Assembly: GCA_003819755.1 (NCBI GenBank)
Contig: RPQK01000235.1
Location: forward strand, 1 to 9,768
From: Acidobacteriota bacterium
GTDB lineage: Bacteria; Acidobacteriota; UBA6911; RPQK01
Length of the DNA: 9,768 bases
Direction: 5' to 3'
Shown here: piece after piece, positions 6,407-9,768 of the stretch
Numbering within the stretch: position 1 is the stretch's first letter
Layout: each line of letters opens with the position of its first letter
Program-made: the position numbers and the translations under genes
The notes under the pieces: generated by a model
Told to the model about the DNA's origin: nothing
The model's database searches: none
The model's input: the letters and a program-made list of their open reading frames with translations, nothing else

Positions 6407-8188
6407 GTGTCCCAGCAAGTTGAACCCAGAGACAGGAAACGAGGCGCCGACCTCTTGGCGGCGTCGCTTCGTGGCCACGGCGTCCGACATGTTATGGGGC
6501 TCACCGGCGGCGCGATCATGGAAACCATGGATGCTCTTCACTCATGCGAAGAGCTCGAGCTCAACATTTTCCAGACCGAGGCGGGCGCCGCCTGGGCTGC
6601 CATCGGCTACGCCCGTGCGACGGGGCGGGTTGGCGTTTGTGTGGTGACGTCAGGGCCGGGAGCGACAAACACGGTTACCGCGCTGGCCGATGCCCACCGC
6701 GACAATGTCCCTCTGCTGATGATCACCGGTCAGGTCGCCTCGTCCGCCCGCAACACCGATGCGTTCCAGGAGAGTAATTTCGCCGAGATTGCGGCCCCCG
6801 CCGTGAAGAAGGTCTTCTATCTAAGCCGTGCCGACGAGATCGTCGCGACCGTAGACGCCGCCTTCCGTATAGCTGTGGAGGGACGTCCGGGCCCGGTTCT
6901 TATTGACTTCACCAAGGACGCTCAGCAGGCGCGCGTCGCGCCGGGTCAAATGGCCGCCGCACTGGCACCCACGTCTTTTCCAGGCTCGCAGAGTCGCACT
7001 CGAGCAGTGCCGGATGATTCCATCGCTAATGTCGCCCGCCTCCTGTCCCGTGCTTCCCGTCCGGCCATCATTTTGGGCTACGGCCTGGTGTTGGCGAAGT
7101 CGGTGGAGGAGCTGAAAGAGCTGTTGCGATTGGTTCCCTGCCCTGTAGTCCACACCTTGCCCGGGAAGCCGGGGCTGGAGTCAGATCATCCATTGAATTT
7201 CGGAATGTTGGGAATGCATGGGTTCTATATTGCGAATTGGATCGTTCAGCACTCCGATCTCCTGATCTCGCTGGGGGCGCGCTACGACGACCGGGTCACC
7301 GGTAATCTCAGCACTTTTGCTCCAAGGGCAGCCCGGCTGCTTCACTTTGATATTGACCCGGGCCAGATCAGTAAGGTGCTTCCCAAGCGCAAGCTCCCCG
7401 TCGTCGGCGATCTCAAGGATACGCTCCCCGCCCTGGTCCGGAAGTTAGCTGGATCTCAATACTCCTTTCCCTCGTGGCTTGCCGAAATCGACTGCATTAG
7501 GGATCGGCATCCGTCCACGTACGGAAAGAAGTCAGACGTAGTCCAGGCGCAATACGTGATGGAAGTCCTGAGTGACACCATCGAGGGACAAGAAGCGACC
7601 AGGAATCGTCCGGTCATTTTCACTACCGAAGTCGGCGACCACCAGATGTGGGCAGCGCAGTTCCTGAAGATCCGTGATAACTGGTTCTTTATGAGCTCCA
7701 GCGGGCAGGGAGCGATGGGCTCTGGGCTGCCCATGGCGATTGGAGCTCAACTGGCGTATCCAGAGGCGCTGGTTGTCTGCCTGGCCGGGGACGGAAGTCT
7801 TCGCATGTCCGAAGCCGAATTGGAGACAATCACCGCCCTTCACCTTCCGGTGAAGATCGTTCTCTTCAACAACCAGGGATACGGAATCGTACGCATGTGG
7901 AATCACTTGTTCTACGGAAGACGGGAAACCGGCGTTATCAAATGCCACAAGGATTGGCCCCTGATGGCACGAGCCAATGGCTTTGCCGACTCCAGCGTTC
8001 GGTCGGTTTGCCACCCGCAAGAGCTTCGGGAAGCACTGGGACCGGCTCTCTTGGACGGTGGACCGCACTTTCTGGAGGTCGTGACCCCTTACGAAGAATG
8101 TCTTCCTCTAACGCCACCCGGAAAACCATTCGAGGAGATCATCCTTCAGGAAGCAAGGGCATCATCGCGCTGCCATGCATTTGACTGA
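6407..8188 (+). CDS. Acetolactate synthase-like thiamine-diphosphate enzyme
   Basis: This is a predicted cytoplasmic enzyme that decarboxylates or ligates a 2-oxo acid, 593 residues long, the usual size of an IlvB catalytic subunit. The start is GTG at 6407 with AAGGAG (6395-6400), 6 nt upstream. The N-terminal pyrimidine-binding domain has FQTEAGAAWAAIGYARATG (55-73, catalytic E58), VVTSGPGATNTVTALADAH (79-97) and ITGQVASSARNTDAFQESN (106-124). The central domain has GYGLVLA and SLGARYDDRVTG (288-299), the latter an acetolactate-synthase-type FAD/NAD-fold signature. The C-terminal TPP domain has GQGAMGSGLPMAIGAQ (433-448) and the metal-diphosphate motif GDGS (461-464) ending at NN (488-489). 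Deviations: the family's H-E-Q-G-A reads T-E-A-G-A, and the following His is Trp63. No regulatory subunit (ilvN) or ilvC lies nearby, so a role in valine/isoleucine synthesis is not supported by context. A related catabolic decarboxylase or carboligase remains possible. Confidence 0.92.
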   Translation: MSQQVEPRDRKRGADLLAASLRGHGVRHVMGLTGGAIMETMDALHSCEELELNIFQTEAGAAWAAIGYARATGRVGVCVVTSGPGATNTVTALADAHRDNVPLLMITGQVASSARNTDAFQESNFAEIAAPAVKKVFYLSRADEIVATVDAAFRIAVEGRPGPVLIDFTKDAQQARVAPGQMAAALAPTSFPGSQSRTRAVPDDSIANVARLLSRASRPAIILGYGLVLAKSVEELKELLRLVPCPVVHTLPGKPGLESDHPLNFGMLGMHGFYIANWIVQHSDLLISLGARYDDRVTGNLSTFAPRAARLLHFDIDPGQISKVLPKRKLPVVGDLKDTLPALVRKLAGSQYSFPSWLAEIDCIRDRHPSTYGKKSDVVQAQYVMEVLSDTIEGQEATRNRPVIFTTEVGDHQMWAAQFLKIRDNWFFMSSSGQGAMGSGLPMAIGAQLAYPEALVVCLAGDGSLRMSEAELETITALHLPVKIVLFNNQGYGIVRMWNHLFYGRRETGVIKCHKDWPLMARANGFADSSVRSVCHPQELREALGPALLDGGPHFLEVVTPYEECLPLTPPGKPFEEIILQEARASSRCHAFD

Positions 8189-8203
8189 CATTTATTGCAT
8201 GGC
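8172..8203 (+). repeat. Perfect 8-bp inverted repeat around the TPP-enzyme stop codon
   Basis: GCCATGCA (8172-8179) is the exact reverse complement of TGCATGGC (8196-8203), with a 16-nt loop that contains the TGA at 8186-8188. The hairpin could stabilise the 3' end of the operon transcript or assist termination. It has no U-tract of its own. Confidence 0.5.
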
Positions 8204-8206
8204 CTG

Positions 8207-8229
8207 AACTCCTGCTATGGGAGAGTTTT
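8207..8229 (+). terminator. Possible weak intrinsic terminator after the operon
   Basis: AACTC (8207-8211) pairs with GAGTT (8223-8227). A few more C-G and G-U pairs are possible past a bulged A, leaving a short loop, and TTTT lies at 8226-8229. The stem is short, so termination would be inefficient; it sits 4 nt after the inverted repeat at 8172-8203. The same bases also encode the end of the minus-strand remnant. Confidence 0.35.
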
Positions 8230-8355
8230 CCGTAGAAGTTCGTCCATGACAGGCAGGAAGTAATAAAGCGACCGGACGGGCGGCAGAGGGGAGCCTCCGG
8301 GGGGACGTAAAGTCCGGCGGGCGTAGGCCAGAATCAGGGCGTCCCGCGACTGGGG
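8215..8355 (-). pseudogene. Short remnant of a protein C-terminus (RSLYYFLPVMDELL segment)
   Basis: On the minus strand, the 46 codons between TAG at 8358-8356 and TAG at 8217-8215 read like real protein: DALILAYARRTLR, a proline/glycine-rich turn, then PPVRSLYYFLPVMDELLRKT. From memory this resembles the C-terminus of hypothetical proteins that recur near mobile or replication-type genes in Acidobacteriota and related bacteria (helix with ARR, then P-I-R-S-L-x-Y-F-x-P-V-I-E-E-L). I cannot verify that, and I can give no function. There is no start codon before the methionine near the end, and the frame is closed upstream, so it is best read as a fragment of a decayed gene. The frames upstream of 8355 show no clear continuation. 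Confidence 0.35.
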
Positions 8356-8483
8356 CTACGACCTTAACGGAACAGAAATGGAACAGAAGCCGATAGCACT
8401 TCACTTTATGCCCCGCGACAAACGGGGGACGGTTCCAACTCGCTCGAGTCCGTTTTGAACCAGATACCCTGGGTTTTCAACCC
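8272..8483. repeat. Cluster of inverted repeats, possible mobile-element end or structured RNA
   Basis: Five complementary pairs lie in about 210 bp. CCGGAC (8272-8277) pairs with GTCCGG (8312-8317). CGTAG and CCAG (8322-8331) pair with CTGG and CTACG (8350-8360), enclosing GGG-CGT-CCC (8337-8345). CCCCG (8411-8415) pairs with CGGGG (8423-8427). GGTTC (8431-8435) pairs with GAACC (8457-8461), enclosing ACTCG-CT-CGAGT (8438-8449). GGGTT (8471-8475) pairs with AACCC (8479-8483). The stretch CGGGGGACGGTTCC (8423-8436) looks like the repeats associated with REP/Y1 transposases; that resemblance is from memory. No transposase is present. The density suggests a structured end of an element rather than ordinary spacer. 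Confidence 0.4.
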
Positions 8484-8592
8484 TTAAGTGCGAAACCCGG
8501 TTGCGCTTCTCACTTCGGCTGGCCGTGAGTTGTCAGGAAGGAAATCGCAGTTGCCTTGCCCTTTTCTCTTGGCGCTGTGATCTAATACCGTC
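8484..8592. other. Intergenic stretch, nothing identified
   Basis: I find no convincing gene, RNA or repeat here. TAATAC at 8583-8588 could be a -10 element for the doubtful ORF at 8593, but no -35 sits at the right distance (TTGCCC at 8556-8561 is 21 bp away). Confidence 0.4.
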
Positions 8593-8931
8593 GTGAAGTG
8601 CCGCGCATTCGGACTAATCCAACTACTCGTTTTGACCGCGCACCTCTGTGCCTCGCCCTTCACGTTCCTGTCTATCGAATGGTCGACGCCTTGGCCCAAA
8701 ACCACTTACGAGAGAGCCTCCGCACTCCGGGACACGCCCCCCTTCGCTCTCGAGGAAAAGGTTCGCGCCAAAGGCTCTTCAGCAGTAACGGTGCGGACGG
8801 TCATTGCCGTCCAGGCCCCCCCTGCACCTTGCTCTTCGGACCGAGAACTTCGCCTTCCGAAAACCTGCCCGGGCCTCAGCGACTTCGAGCTTCGAGTATC
8901 CGAACGGCCTCCTCCTCACTCGCGCATCTGA
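8593..8931 (+). CDS. Doubtful ORF with signal-peptide-like N-terminus
   Basis: This 112-codon frame opens with GTG at 8593 and ends at TGA 8929-8931. The first 25 residues (basic KCR, then FGLIQLLVLTAHLCA) look like a Sec signal peptide. The rest is proline- and charge-rich (ALEEKVRAKG, APPAPCSS, ERPPPHSR), with no domain I recognise. There is no Shine-Dalgarno sequence; TAATAC ends 4 nt before the GTG, so it would have to be leaderless or nearly so. Overlapping frames are also open, as is common in GC-rich DNA. It may be chance, or a decayed gene. Confidence 0.25.
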   Translation: MKCRAFGLIQLLVLTAHLCASPFTFLSIEWSTPWPKTTYERASALRDTPPFALEEKVRAKGSSAVTVRTVIAVQAPPAPCSSDRELRLPKTCPGLSDFELRVSERPPPHSRI

Positions 8932-9012
8932 AAGAAATACGCATTCGAAATCGGAAACTCAGACAGCGCTGACGCTGCCCCACGGCACGTCCACGCAAAT
9001 GGAGGAGGAATC
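8932..9012. promoter_or_regulatory. Leader of the small membrane ORF
   Basis: It contains a perfect hairpin CAGCG-CTGA-CGCTG (8964-8977) and ends in a strong purine-rich site GGAGGAGGAA (9001-9010), whose AGGAGG (9003-9008) is 4 nt from the ATG at 9013. That is the same motif and spacing as for the receptor gene. I see no clear promoter. Confidence 0.4.
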
Positions 9013-9105
9013 ATGGATCTAGAGAAAATCATCGTCGTTGTTCTCATAGCCATTTCAGTCATCGCACTTGTGTACCTGCAGCGCCGCTCGAAGCAAAAAG
9101 AGTGA
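9013..9105 (+). CDS. Small single-helix membrane protein, 30 residues
   Basis: The ATG at 9013 follows one of the best Shine-Dalgarno sequences in the window and opens a 30-codon frame ending in TGA at 9103-9105. The product starts with acidic/basic MDLEK, has one hydrophobic helix at residues 6-22 (IIVVVLIAISVIALVYL), and ends in a strongly basic tail with RR, K and K within QRRSKQKE. This gives a positive-inside topology, N-terminus outside. Size and layout recall tiny transporter-associated peptides such as KdpF, but the KdpF C-terminal pattern (YLxYALLxPExF) is absent, so I do not assign it. Its last 47 bases overlap, on the opposite strand, the end of the truncated RCK_C ORF. A role beside the potassium/proton antiporter genes is an attractive guess with no direct support. 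Confidence 0.6.
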   Translation: MDLEKIIVVVLIAISVIALVYLQRRSKQKE

Positions 9106-9439
9106 GCCTGCCCTGGAAGAGGAAGTCAGGGTCGCTGTACACGGCCCTGGCTTCCAAGATGGAACGAATCTCCGGAAGTGATTCCTGATCTGTCAGCACT
9201 AGCAGTCTATCCCCGCCCTCAATAACCGCGCCGCCCCTCGGGACGAGGAAATGACCGTCCCGGTGAAGCAACACGATCAGGCCGCTAGGCGGAAGACCGA
9301 GATTCAGGATCCGCCTGCCGGCAATTGGCGAGCGTTGGCCGACGTCGAACTCCACCAGACTCTTGTCGCCACCACCGCCAGTACGGGCTTGATGCTCTCC
9401 CAGGATGTGTCCAGCCCCCCGGAAAACAAAATGAACGTA
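9059..9439 (-). pseudogene. Truncated CPA1/NhaP2-type antiporter gene: RCK_C domain only
   Basis: The frame from 9439 (just after an in-frame TGA at 9442-9440) to the TGA at 9061-9059 encodes the cytosolic RCK_C (TrkA-C) domain of a NhaP2/CvrA-type potassium/proton antiporter: LVEFDVGQRSPIAGRRI, GLPPSGLIVLLHRDGHFLVP, then GGDRLLVLTDQESLPEIRSI. The linker SLVEF is kept, as in full-length antiporters, but the roughly 400-residue membrane domain that should precede it is missing. The only starts are GTG at 9355 (99 codons) with a poor ribosome-binding site, or no start. It is most simply a 5'-truncated gene; a stand-alone ligand-binding RCK_C protein is the alternative. The last 30 residues extend beyond the domain and lie opposite the small membrane ORF. 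Confidence 0.6.
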
Positions 9440-9462
9440 TCAGGATCTGTTCAAGTGACACC

Positions 9463-9768
9463 CTAGCTTCCGGGCGTCTGTGACAAGACCGGGTCCTGTG
9501 CGGCAACCAGCTGTGTAAACGTGTCGATTTCGTCTGAGCGACCCAGGACACGCAGCTTGTCCCCCAACTCAAGGACTGTGGCAGCCGCAGGGTTTACCAA
9601 GGATTCTCCCCGAGTCCGCCTGATTGCGACAACAGTGACGCCATACTTTTCGCGCAGCTGAAGGTCCCGAATTGAACGGCCGGCAAATGAGGAGTTGGAG
9701 ACTGTGACTTGTCGCACCTCGGGAACTGATTGCGGCGGCATCGCAGGTTCGCGCTGCACCGCGTCCAT
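9463..9768 (-). CDS. C-terminal RCK_C domain of a cation/proton antiporter, N-terminus beyond window
   Basis: The frame is open from the right edge to TAG at 9465-9463. Residues about 18-90 are an RCK_C/TrkA-C domain: VRQVTVSNSSFAGRSIRDL, KYGVTVVAIRRTRGESLVNP, then LELGDKLRVLGRSDEIDTF. This sequence type is typical of the cytosolic regulatory domain that ends CPA2 (KefB-like) antiporters, where it binds a nucleotide or other small ligand. A Met codon lies exactly at the edge (9768-9766) but is probably internal, so the transmembrane part should lie to the right. The next RCK_C fragment begins in a different frame after a 23-bp gap, and the two are of different subtypes (CPA2-like here, CPA1/NhaP2-like there), so a single frameshifted gene is unlikely. 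Confidence 0.82.
   Translation of the reverse strand: MDAVQREPAMPPQSVPEVRQVTVSNSSFAGRSIRDLQLREKYGVTVVAIRRTRGESLVNPAAATVLELGDKLRVLGRSDEIDTFTQLVAAQDPVLSQTPGS

Noticed and set aside
8468..8486. GGG-TTTTCAA-CCC resembling a tRNA anticodon arm with anticodon TTC
   Set aside because: The stem has only three pairs in that register, and the surrounding bases do not form acceptor, D or T arms. A hairpin reading (GGGTT/AACCC) fits better.
1..9768. CRISPR array, rRNA/tRNA genes, riboswitch, toxin-antitoxin or defence system
   Set aside because: I searched by eye on both strands. There are no regularly spaced direct repeats, no tRNA cloverleaf, no known riboswitch core, and no nuclease, helicase or abortive-infection motifs.

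Overview
The window (about 60% GC by eye) most resembles a chromosomal segment of an Acidobacteriota-like, Gram-negative bacterium. The main clue is the first gene. It encodes an Oar-like TonB-dependent receptor with an N-terminal carboxypeptidase-regulatory-like domain, an LPLNGR plug motif and an FFFFTYEGLR segment, an architecture greatly expanded in Acidobacteriota. The taxonomic call is inference from family distribution; there is no rRNA or marker gene to confirm it.

Layout. Bases 1-2115 (minus strand) carry the receptor, cut by the left edge of the window. Bases 2116-2343 are a divergent control region with candidate operator palindromes. From 2344 to 8188 there is a plus-strand run of four genes: a ROK-family transcriptional regulator, an M20 ArgE/DapE-type metallo-deacylase/peptidase, a 12-helix APC-superfamily amino-acid permease, and an acetolactate-synthase-like thiamine-diphosphate enzyme. 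The M20 stop and the permease ribosome-binding site overlap, so those two are clearly co-transcribed. A 45-bp imperfect tandem duplication lies between the permease and the TPP enzyme.

The region 8189-9768 is different. It holds hairpins, a short coding remnant on the minus strand (8215-8355), a cluster of inverted repeats (8272-8483), one doubtful plus-strand ORF with a signal-peptide-like start (8593-8931), and a convincing 30-residue membrane peptide (9013-9105). On the minus strand at the right edge are two consecutive RCK_C (TrkA-C) domains from cation/proton antiporters. One is the C-terminus of a gene entering from the right. The other lacks any transmembrane part and looks like a truncated gene.

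Working model (inference): the receptor takes a substrate across the outer membrane; the M20 enzyme cleaves an N-acyl, carbamoyl or peptide bond; the permease moves the released amino acid or amine; and the TPP enzyme works on the derived 2-oxo acid. All would be under the divergently placed ROK regulator. This is a plausible uptake and catabolic locus for an unidentified amino-acid conjugate or peptide. I see no phage, CRISPR, toxin-antitoxin or defence system. The less ordinary points are the degenerate ROK sensor, the TPP enzyme outside an ilvBNC context with altered active-site motif residues, the small membrane ORF antisense to the truncated antiporter, and the decayed element after the operon.
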